The translations under genes and the position numbers were made by a program. DNA of 32,000 nucleotides from the NCBI RefSeq assembly GCF_900089835.1, contig NZ_OANU01000101.1:1-32000 (forward strand). The letters run 5' to 3'. The notes beneath the pieces were generated by a model that saw only the letters and a program-made list of their open reading frames with translations, searched no databases and was not told the origin of the DNA. Numbering within the stretch: the first letter of the stretch is position 1; every line of letters begins with the position of its first letter. Positions 1 to 9,102 of this stretch are shown in pieces. The DNA comes from Vibrio thalassae. GTDB taxonomy: Bacteria > Pseudomonadota > Gammaproteobacteria > Enterobacterales > Vibrionaceae.

Positions 1-205
1 CCCCAGTTCAACGCCATAATGGAGAGGATAGTACCATCTTAGCTAAGCGCAAAGAGCTTTATAAACAAGCGAGAGCAGCCAACCCACAGCGGTGGTCAAA
101 CGAATCTAGAAACTGGGATGAAGTTGGTGAAGTTAAGCTAAATCCTGAAAGGCAGAAAGAAGCTGCTTAAAAAATTAAAGGCGACAACTACCTTGAAAAA
201 CGCCG
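1..205 (+). mobile_element. Right end of an IS3-family insertion sequence
   Basis: After the transposase stop at 170 comes a short non-coding tail (about 180-205, beginning GCGACAACTACCTTG) resembling the right-hand end of IS51-like IS3 elements. The exact boundary and target duplication cannot be fixed because the left end is outside the window. The crcB gene begins about 180 bases further on, so the element inserted upstream of, not into, crcB. The rest of the gap to 386 holds a 6-bp hairpin (309-314/324-329) and AT-rich promoter-like sequence. Confidence 0.5.
3..170 (+). pseudogene. IS3-family transposase, C-terminal end only (cut by window edge)
   Basis: The frame is open from the window edge to a TAA at 168-170 and encodes 55 residues. 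The segment reads YKQARAANPQRWSNESRNW followed by VGEVKLNPER, the typical C-terminal tail of IS3-family OrfB/fused transposases (DDE integrases of the IS51-like type), which end in NPxRWS...RNW..VG.V.LNP. The catalytic part lies outside the window, so whether the element is intact cannot be judged. It would catalyse cut-out/paste-in of its own element. It is the only mobile-element trace seen here. Confidence 0.75.
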
Positions 206-386
206 AAACCGGACTAATCGGGTACATCAAAGTAAGTTAAAGTGACGCATGTAACGTTTTAAATAATGAACATAAATGCAGGGCGATGGTGTGTTGTGAA
301 AACATAATTTTCGATGACTGAGGTCGAAATCGTTAGGTGTTCGTATACTATTAGCTGTATAGACATTTTATTTTGGGTACTCGTAG

Positions 387-770
387 ATGGGTCAGTTTTC
401 AGTTTTAGGTTTTATTGCATTGGGCGGGGCTTTCGGCGCCTGCTCTCGATACTTAATATCAGAGTTGTGTATCGTACTTTTTGGTCGAGGATTTCCTTAC
501 GGTACACTCACTGTTAACGTGGTAGGTTCATTTATCATGGGTCTGCTAATTGCCGCTTTTGAGACCGAAGTGCTTGCTCCAGAGCCTTGGCGTCAAATTA
601 TAGGTCTTGGATTTCTTGGTGCGTTAACGACCTTCTCCACGTTCTCTATGGATAATGTGCTTTTGATACAACAGGGCGCCTTTTTTAAAATGGGCTTGAA
701 TATTCTATTGAACGTGATTGTGAGTATCTCAGCATGTTGGATAGGCTTTCAGTTGTTGATCAAAAGTTAA
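387..770 (+). CDS. crcB: Fluoride exporter CrcB/FluC
   Basis: 127 residues, normal length for the Fluc family. These are small dual-topology inner-membrane proteins that dimerise to form a fluoride-selective channel and protect cytoplasmic enzymes from fluoride. Family signatures are visible in order: GGAFGACSRYL near residues 13-23, TLTVNVVGSFIMG near 40-52 (the conserved Asn of the pore) and GFLGALTTFSTFS near 74-86 (the TTFSTF sodium/fluoride-binding segment). Four hydrophobic membrane segments can be drawn. The ATG at 387 starts the first helix directly; the ribosome binding site is weak. It stands alone between an IS end and the thiamin operon. A fluoride riboswitch was sought upstream and not convincingly found. 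Confidence 0.95.
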   Translation: MGQFSVLGFIALGGAFGACSRYLISELCIVLFGRGFPYGTLTVNVVGSFIMGLLIAAFETEVLAPEPWRQIIGLGFLGALTTFSTFSMDNVLLIQQGAFFKMGLNILLNVIVSISACWIGFQLLIKS

Positions 771-791
771 ACAAAAAGCGACACAGTTCGG

Positions 792-821
792 TTGAAAAAT
801 CAGAGCTGATTACTCTATAAT
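792..821 (+). promoter_or_regulatory. Sigma-70 promoter of the thi operon
   Basis: TTGAAA at 792-797 and a perfect TATAAT at 816-821 are separated by 18 bases. Transcription would start near 828, just before the TPP aptamer at 831, as expected for a riboswitch leader. Confidence 0.7.
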
Positions 822-830
822 CGCCTCAAT

Positions 831-915
831 ACTTGTCGGAGTGCCTTAGGGCTGAGACCGTTAATTCGGGATCCGTTGAACCTGATCTGGTTAGTACCAG
901 CGAAGGGAACAGGAG
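831..915 (+). promoter_or_regulatory. TPP riboswitch (THI element) upstream of thiC
   Basis: All conserved TPP aptamer blocks are present in order: GTCGGAGTGCC, GGCTGAGA, CGGGATCCG, GAACCTGATCTGG, TAGTACCAGCGAAGGGAAC. The closing P1 helix pairs CTTGT (832-836) with ACAGG (909-913). Thiamin pyrophosphate binding to this class lowers expression of thiamin synthesis genes. The thiC start lies 126 bases downstream and there is no clear intrinsic terminator between, so control is probably at translation or through Rho. The 3' strand of P1 overlaps the ribosome binding site of the small ORF at 922. Confidence 0.97.
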
Positions 916-921
916 AATAAA

Positions 922-954
922 ATGGAAATCCTCCCTCTTTTATTTATCAAATAG
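922..954 (+). CDS. Possible 10-residue leader peptide between TPP aptamer and thiC
   Basis: ATG at 922 is preceded by AGGAG (911-915) at 6 bases spacing and opens a 10-codon frame, MEILPLLFIK, ending with TAG at 952-954. The AGGAG shares bases with the 3' strand of the aptamer P1 helix, so TPP binding should hide it. The stop codon lies inside the hairpin at 945-975. Whether it is translated is inference: the signals are good, but such a short frame could occur by chance. Confidence 0.45.
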   Translation: MEILPLLFIK

Positions 955-975
955 CGCAAGCTATTGTGGTTGATA
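945..975 (+). promoter_or_regulatory. Hairpin in the thiC leader
   Basis: TATCAAATAGC (945-955) and GCTAT(960-964)...TTGATA(970-975) form an 11-bp stem with a GCAA tetraloop and a 5-base bulge (965-969). No U-run follows, so it is not an intrinsic terminator. It overlaps the end of the leader ORF, so ribosomes on that ORF would melt its 5' arm. Confidence 0.5.
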
Positions 976-1032
976 CCTCTTGTGTTCACACATCCGTCAA
1001 GCATTTATCTTTTATAACTATATGATATATAG

Positions 1033-2964
<1,932 letters not shown>

Positions 2965-2978
2965 CGAAGGAGCTTCCG

Positions 2979-4214
2979 TTGACACTTTTAATTCCATCTA
3001 TTCATCAAGACCTAGTGAAAAGCGTTCGTCACGTTTTGTCGTTAGCGCAGAGTGTGGGCTTTGATATCGATGATATTCAGATATCAGTTGTTAATGAGCT
3101 GAATGTTGTTCAAATTGAAAATTCAGAACGTTGCCAGATGATCAGTTCCGATTTGCCATCAGTGCAAATGGATAACGATGCGGACTACAGACTTCACTAT
3201 CATCATGGCTTTGTGGAAAGTAATTTCCCGCAGGTAATGCACTCAATGTCGTTTGGTGACGTTTACCTTGACGTTGACTCAGAGTCGGGACGGAGTGATA
3301 TTTGGGCTTGTCGTGAAGAGGTCATTAAAGCGTCATCGGGAGCATTATCATTAGCGAATACTCATCAGCATTTTGCGTGGTTTATTGTCGCTATTATTTT
3401 AGATTTCCCACTTGAAGACGCGGTTATGCTAGCTCGAGCTGGAAGTGTTTCACGTGAAACATGGCCATCTACAAGAGAGCAATTCTTCACTCCCGTGATA
3501 GAAAACAAAGAACTTGGCATACGAGTGGGTTGGGCTGTGAGAGCATCTTCATCGGTTTTTCCAACATTGTACAAAAACAGTCTGGGTCTTTACCCGGTTG
3601 TTGATAGTGTAGAGTGGATTGAGCGTTTGTTGAAGCAAGGGATAAAAACGATTCAATTAAGAATCAAAAACCCGAGTTTGCCTAACCTTGCACAACAAAT
3701 TCAGCAAGCGATTCAATTGGGTGAGCAATACAACGCCCAGGTATTTATAAACGACTACTGGCAATTGGCTATCCAGTACGGTGCCTTTGGTGTGCACCTA
3801 GGCCAAGAGGATATCGAGACTGCAGAACTTTCGCTGTTGGCTGAAAACAATATCGCACTTGGTCTCTCTACTCATGGCTACTATGAGCTGCTCAGGGTGG
3901 TACAAATTCACCCTAGCTATATCGCCCTGGGGCATATATTTCCGACCACAACGAAAGTCATGCCATCACGTCCTCAGGGTTTAGTACGACTCGCTCTGTA
4001 TCAGCAATTAATCGACTCAATACCCTATGCTGACAAGCTTGGTTATCCAACGGTTGCTATTGGCGGTATTGACCTGCAAACCGCCAAACCGGTGTGGGAT
4101 TGTGGTGTTACCAGCCTAGCGGTGGTCAGGGCACTGACCTTGGCCGAAGACACCCAGCACGTAATCGACGAGTTTTCTCACATAATGATGGGAGAGCGTG
4201 ATGGTCTCCGATAA
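2979..4214 (+). CDS. thiE: Thiamin-phosphate synthase ThiE with long N-terminal extension
   Basis: 411 residues against about 210 for E. coli ThiE. Residues about 202-400 are the ThiE TIM barrel, which joins thiazole phosphate and pyrimidine pyrophosphate: YPVVDS, TIQLRIK, FINDYWQLA, GVHLGQED, HIFPTTTK and AIGGI. The first about 200 residues are an extra domain. Its end (FPLEDAVMLARAGSVSRE) faintly resembles the C-terminal part of the pyrimidine kinase ThiD, but no kinase motifs are seen, so this is inference. A TTG start at 2979 is supported by AAGGAG six bases upstream. The 3' end overlaps thiF. A perfect parS palindrome lies within codons 156-161. Confidence 0.9.
   Translation: MTLLIPSIHQDLVKSVRHVLSLAQSVGFDIDDIQISVVNELNVVQIENSERCQMISSDLPSVQMDNDADYRLHYHHGFVESNFPQVMHSMSFGDVYLDVDSESGRSDIWACREEVIKASSGALSLANTHQHFAWFIVAIILDFPLEDAVMLARAGSVSRETWPSTREQFFTPVIENKELGIRVGWAVRASSSVFPTLYKNSLGLYPVVDSVEWIERLLKQGIKTIQLRIKNPSLPNLAQQIQQAIQLGEQYNAQVFINDYWQLAIQYGAFGVHLGQEDIETAELSLLAENNIALGLSTHGYYELLRVVQIHPSYIALGHIFPTTTKVMPSRPQGLVRLALYQQLIDSIPYADKLGYPTVAIGGIDLQTAKPVWDCGVTSLAVVRALTLAEDTQHVIDEFSHIMMGERDGLR
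3446..3461. other. parS: parS site (ParB-binding centromere), inside thiE
   Basis: TGTTTCACGTGAAACA, a perfect 16-bp palindrome identical to the universal chromosomal parS consensus bound by ParB/Spo0J. In vibrios these sites cluster near the chromosome I origin and act in origin segregation. Here the palindrome also encodes residues SVSRET of ThiE, so the site and the protein are co-constrained. Confidence 0.9.
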
Positions 4215-4995
4215 GCAGTTTCAACAATACCTTAGGCAGCTGAGTCTGAACAATGTGGGCGAGAGCGGTCAAGCGACGATTTGTGCAAGTCACGTACTAA
4301 TTGTTGGCTGTGGTGGGTTAGGTACAGCGGCAAGTATGTATTTAGCCGGAGCAGGAGTAGGAAGAATCGTTATCGCTGATGATGATGAGATTGAACTGTC
4401 AAACTTGCCTAGACAAATTACCTATGGCTCGAATCAGATTGGGCAATCAAAAGTCACAACACTGGCTAGTTTCCTCAAAGAACAAAACACAGACATTCAT
4501 GTTAGGGCTGTTAAGCGCCGTCTAGATGGTCACCAGCTCGCACTAGAGGTATCACTAGCAGATGTTGTGGTTGACTGCACAGACAATATAGAAACCCGGC
4601 AGGCAATCAACAAAGCCTGTGTTGAAAATAAAAAAGCCCTAGTGACGGCGGCCGCGATAGGTTGGAATGGCCAACAGTCGGTATTTCACTTCTCTAAACA
4701 ACGCACCCCATGTTATCGCTGTCTTTATCCATTTGATGAGTTTGACACTGCAACGAAATGTTCTGAATCGAGTGTTATGGGGCCGGTTGTGGGGATGATG
4801 GGTGTCTACCAAGCATTGGAAACGTTAAAAGTAATAACGGGTCTGCATAACAATAATCAGCCCGAGCTTAAGCTTTTTGATGGTTTAAATGGAAGGTGGC
4901 AGTCTCTCAAGATTTCTCATGATGAGGCGTGTTCAGTTTGCAGTGATTCGAAGAAAACAGCAGGAATCAAGAATGATCCAATTTACAGTAAATAA
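4201..4995 (+). CDS. thiF: Sulphur-carrier adenylyltransferase ThiF
   Basis: 264 residues, E1-like/MoeB-ThiF family. It adenylates the C-terminal glycine of ThiS so that sulphur can be loaded for thiazole synthesis. Visible: the nucleotide-binding GCGGLGTAASMYLAGAGVG near residues 32-50, DDDEIELSNLPRQ, the DNIETR segment, a zinc pair CYRC, TKCSESSVMGPVVGMMG holding the family's conserved Cys, and a second zinc pair CSVC at the C-terminus. ATG at 4201 is preferred over the GTG at 4198 because GGAG (4191-4194) then sits 6 bases away. It overlaps the end of thiE by 14 bases and thiS by 23 bases, indicating translational coupling. Confidence 0.95.
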   Translation: MVSDKQFQQYLRQLSLNNVGESGQATICASHVLIVGCGGLGTAASMYLAGAGVGRIVIADDDEIELSNLPRQITYGSNQIGQSKVTTLASFLKEQNTDIHVRAVKRRLDGHQLALEVSLADVVVDCTDNIETRQAINKACVENKKALVTAAAIGWNGQQSVFHFSKQRTPCYRCLYPFDEFDTATKCSESSVMGPVVGMMGVYQALETLKVITGLHNNNQPELKLFDGLNGRWQSLKISHDEACSVCSDSKKTAGIKNDPIYSK

Positions 4996-5176
4996 CGCAC
5001 TGAAAGAAACCACATACGAGTTGACCCTCGCTGGTGTACTCGAAGAGCTAGGTATTGAAACGCGGGGCTGTGCGGTAGCCGTTGATGATGAAATTATACC
5101 AAGAGCTAAATGGCCTAATTTCACCGTTAAATCCAACATGTCCATCAATGTTTTCCAAGCTATTGCAGGAGGCTAA
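4973..5176 (+). CDS. thiS: Sulphur-carrier protein ThiS
   Basis: 67 residues, a ubiquitin-like fold protein ending in the obligatory Gly-Gly (AIAGG). The tail is adenylated by ThiF, converted to thiocarboxylate and gives sulphur to ThiG. The frame is open further upstream, but the ATG at 4973 gives the standard ThiS length and has AGGA about 7 bases before it. The gene begins inside the thiF 3' end and stops one base before the thiG start codon at 5178, so ThiF, ThiS and ThiG synthesis is probably coupled. Confidence 0.94.
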   Translation: MIQFTVNNALKETTYELTLAGVLEELGIETRGCAVAVDDEIIPRAKWPNFTVKSNMSINVFQAIAGG

Positions 5177-5177
5177 T

Positions 5178-5945
5178 ATGCTCACTATCGCGGGAAAAAC
5201 CTTTCACTCACGTTTGTTTACCGGAACGGGTAAATTTGCCGATAAGTCGCTGATGATAGCGGCCATTGCTGAAAGCCAGTCAGAGTTAGCGACTATGGCA
5301 TTAAAGCGAGTCGACCTACAGCAACAGGATGACGATATTCTGAGTCCTTTGATCGCTAATAACGTCAACCTACTACCTAATACTTCTGGAGCAAAAAACG
5401 CAAAAGATGCCATCTTTGCCGCGCACTTAGCCCGAGAAGCGTTAGGCACAAATTGGCTGAAACTTGAAATTCATCCAGATCCCAAATATTTACTACCAGA
5501 CCCAATTGAGACTTTAAAAGCGGCAGAGCAGTTAGTCAAAGACGGATTTATAGTGCTGCCTTACTGCCACTCAGACCCCACGTTATGTAAACATCTCGAA
5601 GAAGTGGGTTGTGCTGCGGTAATGCCTTTGGGAGCGCCCATTGGCAGTAACAAAGGTTTGGTGAGTCGTGATTTCCTCGAGATTATCATCGAGCAAGCCA
5701 ATGTACCAGTGGTCGTCGATGCTGGTATAGGCGCACCTTCTCACGCGGCGTTGGCGATGGAAATGGGCGCCGATGCCGTGTTAGTAAATACAGCGATTGC
5801 TGCAGCGGCCGATCCTATTCAAATGGCGCGTGCATTTAGACTTGCGGTTGAATCGGGGCGTTTAGCCTATGAAAGTGGGTTAGCTGGAACGGTAAACCAT
5901 GCAGTAGCTTCTAGTCCGCTAACGGCGTTTCTTGATGCAATGTGA
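5178..5945 (+). CDS. thiG: Thiazole synthase ThiG
   Basis: 255 residues, a TIM-barrel enzyme that condenses deoxyxylulose phosphate, ThiS thiocarboxylate and dehydroglycine to form the thiazole phosphate half of thiamin. Conserved pieces: [12 protein letters not shown], the KLEIHPD segment with the Schiff-base lysine region, [56 protein letters not shown]. The ATG at 5178 has AGGAGG ahead of it (5167-5172); a longer in-frame start inside thiS is not credible. It works in complex with ThiH, encoded 23 bases downstream. Confidence 0.97.
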   Translation: MLTIAGKTFHSRLFTGTGKFADKSLMIAAIAESQSELATMALKRVDLQQQDDDILSPLIANNVNLLPNTSGAKNAKDAIFAAHLAREALGTNWLKLEIHPDPKYLLPDPIETLKAAEQLVKDGFIVLPYCHSDPTLCKHLEEVGCAAVMPLGAPIGSNKGLVSRDFLEIIIEQANVPVVVDAGIGAPSHAALAMEMGADAVLVNTAIAAAADPIQMARAFRLAVESGRLAYESGLAGTVNHAVASSPLTAFLDAM

Positions 5946-5968
5946 GTTTGAAAGGTTAAGGTGAAACG

Positions 5969-7081
5969 ATGAGTTTTGTTGAGGAACACGCTAAGTACAA
6001 CTGGGACGACGTTCGTCTATCAATCTATACCAAAACAGCAAGAGACGTTGAGCGGGCTTTAACTAAAACCAAGTTAGATCTCGAAGACTTTAAAGCGCTA
6101 ATTTCTCCTGCAGCGGAGTCGTATCTAGAGCCATTAGCACAGCGCTCTTTTGCACTCACTCGTAAACGCTTTGGGCATACGCTGTCGATGTACATACCAT
6201 TGTACCTGTCTAACCTCTGTGCCAATGCTTGTACTTATTGCGGCTTCTCCATGGAAAATCGCATCAAACGCAAGACTCTGTCGGAAGATGAAATAGAGGC
6301 AGAATGCACAGTGATCAAAACAATGGGATTTGACAGTATTCTATTGGTTACTGGAGAGCATGAAAACAAAGTGGGGATGAAGTACTTTAAGCAAGCTCTC
6401 CCGGTTATCAAAAAGCATTTCAGCTACCTAGCAATGGAAGTGCAACCTTTAGATCAAGATGAGTATGCCGAGTTAAAGTCTAACGGTTTGGATGCTGTTA
6501 TGGTGTATCAAGAAACCTATAACCGTAGAACCTACGCTGAGCATCATCTACGTGGCAATAAGATGGACTTTGACTATCGGTTGGATACACCAGATAGATT
6601 AGCGAAAGCGGGCATCGATAAAATAGGCATTGGCTCTTTAATTGGGTTAGAGGAGTGGCGTACAGACTGCTTCTTTGTGGCGGCACACTTACTGTATCTA
6701 GAAAGCCGTTATTGGAAGTCACGTTACTCAATCTCGTTTCCAAGGTTAAGGCCATGCGAAGGAGCATTGCAACCCAAGTCAGTAATGACTGATAAGCAGT
6801 TAGTACAGCTCATATGCGCCTATCGATTGTTTAATAACGAAGTTGAGCTTTCTTTGTCGACACGTGAATCTCCAACGTTCCGAGATAATGTGTATCCACT
6901 AGGAATTACCAGCATTAGTGCTGCATCCAAAACACAGCCAGGTGGGTATGCCAACGAAGAAGAAGAGCTTAAGCAGTTTGCTATCAGTGATGAGCGCAGT
7001 GCTAAGCTTGTCGCTAAGTCGGTTAAGAGGGTTGGCATGGAACCGGTTTGGAAAGATTGGCATCAATCTTATTCCGGTTAA
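5969..7081 (+). CDS. thiH: 2-iminoacetate synthase ThiH (tyrosine lyase)
   Basis: 370 residues, radical-SAM enzyme that splits tyrosine into p-cresol and dehydroglycine for the thiazole ring. The cluster motif CxxxCxxC is at residues 84, 88 and 91 (CANACTYCGF). Further family pieces are LLVTGEHENKVG, MEVQPLD, YQETYNR, GIGSLIGLEEWR and SFPRLRPCEG. Presence of ThiH (not the oxidase ThiO) indicates an oxygen-independent thiazole route as in E. coli. It is the last gene of the operon and is followed by parS and a strong terminator. Confidence 0.97.
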   Translation: MSFVEEHAKYNWDDVRLSIYTKTARDVERALTKTKLDLEDFKALISPAAESYLEPLAQRSFALTRKRFGHTLSMYIPLYLSNLCANACTYCGFSMENRIKRKTLSEDEIEAECTVIKTMGFDSILLVTGEHENKVGMKYFKQALPVIKKHFSYLAMEVQPLDQDEYAELKSNGLDAVMVYQETYNRRTYAEHHLRGNKMDFDYRLDTPDRLAKAGIDKIGIGSLIGLEEWRTDCFFVAAHLLYLESRYWKSRYSISFPRLRPCEGALQPKSVMTDKQLVQLICAYRLFNNEVELSLSTRESPTFRDNVYPLGITSISAASKTQPGGYANEEEELKQFAISDERSAKLVAKSVKRVGMEPVWKDWHQSYSG

Positions 7082-7100
7082 GTCGAGGTAATTCGTTGAG

Positions 7101-7116
7101 TGTTTCACGTGAAACA
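7101..7116. other. parS: parS site (ParB-binding centromere), after thiH
   Basis: A second perfect TGTTTCACGTGAAACA, 20 bases after the thiH stop and directly before the terminator hairpin. It is 3.65 kb from the first copy. Intergenic placement makes it free of coding constraint. Such clustering is expected for origin-proximal ParB loading sites. Confidence 0.92.
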
Positions 7117-7146
7117 AAAAAGGAGCTGTTGGGCAGCTCCTTTTTT
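7117..7146. terminator. Bidirectional intrinsic terminator, thiH / aminopeptidase P
   Basis: An A-run, then GGAGCTG, loop TTGGG, CAGCTCC and a T-run. The hairpin serves the thi operon on the + strand and the convergent aminopeptidase gene on the - strand. Confidence 0.9.
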
Positions 7147-7163
7147 GTAACGTTGCGTATCAA

Positions 7164-8957
7164 TTAATCAGCAAGCGGTGCACAGGCTTGTTCCAACCAA
7201 TCCAGCGCGTCACCTTCCACTAATGGTGCGACTTCATCAAACACTGTGTTGTGATACGAGTTCAACCAACGAATTTCGGTATCGCTTAACAGTGAGCTAA
7301 TAATGTTTCGTTTGTCGATAGGGCATCGAGTTAACGATTCAAAACCGAGCATGCTGGTATCACCTAGAGTCGATTTCTCGACAACCAATTCTAAGTTTTC
7401 AATACGAATACCAAACTCATCTGCGCGATAATAACCAGGTTCATTTGATAGCACCATACCAGCTACAAGAGGAGTGTTATTGACCGCTTTAGCAATACGT
7501 TGCGGCCCTTCATGAACACTTAAGAAATGACCAACACCATGACCAGTGCCGTGATCATAGTCAAAACCATTTGCCCACAAATGTTGGCGAGCTAAAACAT
7601 CTAACTGGTGACCACAAGTACCTTTAGGAAAGAGCGCTGATGCTAGCGCAATGTGACCTTTTAATACCAAGGTAAATTGACGTTTCATTTCTTCGGAAGG
7701 TGAGCCAATAGCGATGGTTCTCGTGATATCAGTAGTACCATCGAGATACTGACCACCGGAGTCAACCAGATATAAGGTATCTTGAATAATCGCGCCGGGG
7801 ACGTCTTGGTTTTCATGGTTATAGTGACACATTGCTGCATTTCCTGCTGATGCAGAAATGGTGTCAAAGCTAAGATCGACGAGTGAATTATCAAGTCGGC
7901 GCAATGATTCTAACTTATCTGATAACACCGCTTCATCATACAGATTGCCGCTTGCTACTTCTTTGTCTAGCCATGAAAGAAACTTAACCATGGCGGCACC
8001 ATCACGAATATGACAGGCTTTCATTCCTGCTATTTCGACATCGTTCTTAGCTGCTTTGGGCATTAAGCATGGATCGGCAAGCTCTAGCTGTTTGGCACCG
8101 AAAGCTTCAAGTTTGAGTTGGAACCAAGCGTTACTGGTTGCAGGATCGAGCGTGACTGTTTTGCCAGCAAGTGTCTCGAGTGTTTGTTCGAGCTCATTTG
8201 GAGGACAGACTTCGACGCCACTGCCGACATGAATATCAAATGCAGCACGGTCGTCAATTCGCGACTCATCGATAAAGAACTTTGTTGAACCATCGGTGTA
8301 GAGAATGGCATGGGCGAGTAATACAGGTAGCCGAGACACGTCAAGTCCACGAACGTTTAGCAGCCAGCAAATTGAGTCTAACTCAGTAATGATTGCGGCA
8401 TCTGCGTCAGAAGCAGCCAGTAACTGTCCTAGTGCAGTGCGCTTATCTTGGCTGGTTTGTCCTACTTTTTCGATAGGCATTAAACGAACTTGGCTTAGCT
8501 GAGGTTCTGGTCGATCGGTCCAGTTAATATCGATAGGATTCTCTTCTGTCGCAACCAGTTCGAACTTACTACCTAATTGAACTAAAGCACTTTGGTACCA
8601 GTTGCCGCGATGCATTCGTGGGTCTATTCCAATACGAGACCCTACTGGAAGCGTCTCACTTACCCATTTAATCGGTGGCTGTTCAATGAGGTGACAGTAT
8701 TCAAAAATACCATCTGGCACTTGCTTTCTAACTTGTACGGTATAACGTCCGTCAACAAAAATGGCTGCACTGTCGCGAGTCACAACCGCAGCGCCTGCTG
8801 AACCTGTAAATTGAGTAAGCCAATGTAGACGCTCATTGTGAGCGGGTACATACTCGCCCAAGTACTCATCTTCGTGTGCGACGATAAACGCATCAAGATC
8901 GTTTGCTACAAGCCAAGCTTGAATCAGCTCAACTCGGCGAGAAATTTGTTCCTGCAT
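7164..8957 (-). CDS. Xaa-Pro aminopeptidase (M24B, long eukaryote-like APP type)
   Basis: 597 residues, the long three-domain form of aminopeptidase P, which removes the first residue from peptides with proline in second place. Two creatinase-like N-terminal domains (about 1-310) precede the pita-bread M24 catalytic domain and a short C-terminal M24_C domain. The five metal ligands are visible: both Asp in DSGGQYLDGTTDITRT, His in GHGVGHFLSVHEGP, Glu in LSNEPGYY and Glu in GIRIENLELV. Probably cytosolic, with no signal peptide. An AAGGAAT ribosome site precedes the ATG. It is monocistronic and convergent with thiH. It is distinct from the shorter E. coli-type PepP. Confidence 0.92.
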   Translation of the reverse strand: MQEQISRRVELIQAWLVANDLDAFIVAHEDEYLGEYVPAHNERLHWLTQFTGSAGAAVVTRDSAAIFVDGRYTVQVRKQVPDGIFEYCHLIEQPPIKWVSETLPVGSRIGIDPRMHRGNWYQSALVQLGSKFELVATEENPIDINWTDRPEPQLSQVRLMPIEKVGQTSQDKRTALGQLLAASDADAAIITELDSICWLLNVRGLDVSRLPVLLAHAILYTDGSTKFFIDESRIDDRAAFDIHVGSGVEVCPPNELEQTLETLAGKTVTLDPATSNAWFQLKLEAFGAKQLELADPCLMPKAAKNDVEIAGMKACHIRDGAAMVKFLSWLDKEVASGNLYDEAVLSDKLESLRRLDNSLVDLSFDTISASAGNAAMCHYNHENQDVPGAIIQDTLYLVDSGGQYLDGTTDITRTIAIGSPSEEMKRQFTLVLKGHIALASALFPKGTCGHQLDVLARQHLWANGFDYDHGTGHGVGHFLSVHEGPQRIAKAVNNTPLVAGMVLSNEPGYYRADEFGIRIENLELVVEKSTLGDTSMLGFESLTRCPIDKRNIISSLLSDTEIRWLNSYHNTVFDEVAPLVEGDALDWLEQACAPLAD

Positions 8958-9102
8958 CTGTTATTCCTTCATCTTGGCGAAACAAGTCACCTGGTAGTGT
9001 TTGCCCTATAACCTAGCGCTTTTATGCCCTATATACAAACGATTCTAACGGTTGCGAAATAAGGTTCCAACAATCGCAATTCACGGCTTCGTGATATACG
9101 GG

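Noticed and set aside
270..330. Possible fluoride riboswitch before crcB (GGGCGATGGTGTG then GATGACT)
   Set aside because: The start resembles the aptamer (GGCGATGG) and a GATGACT follows, but the first stem does not close and the loop cannot form the required pseudoknot with the 3' part.
314..517. Open frame overlapping the crcB start
   Set aside because: Different frame from crcB, odd composition, no family resemblance; a shadow of crcB.
9081..9094. TCACG-GCTT-CGTGA hairpin after the lysR gene as a terminator
   Set aside because: Only a 5-bp stem and no T-run on either side; too weak to call.
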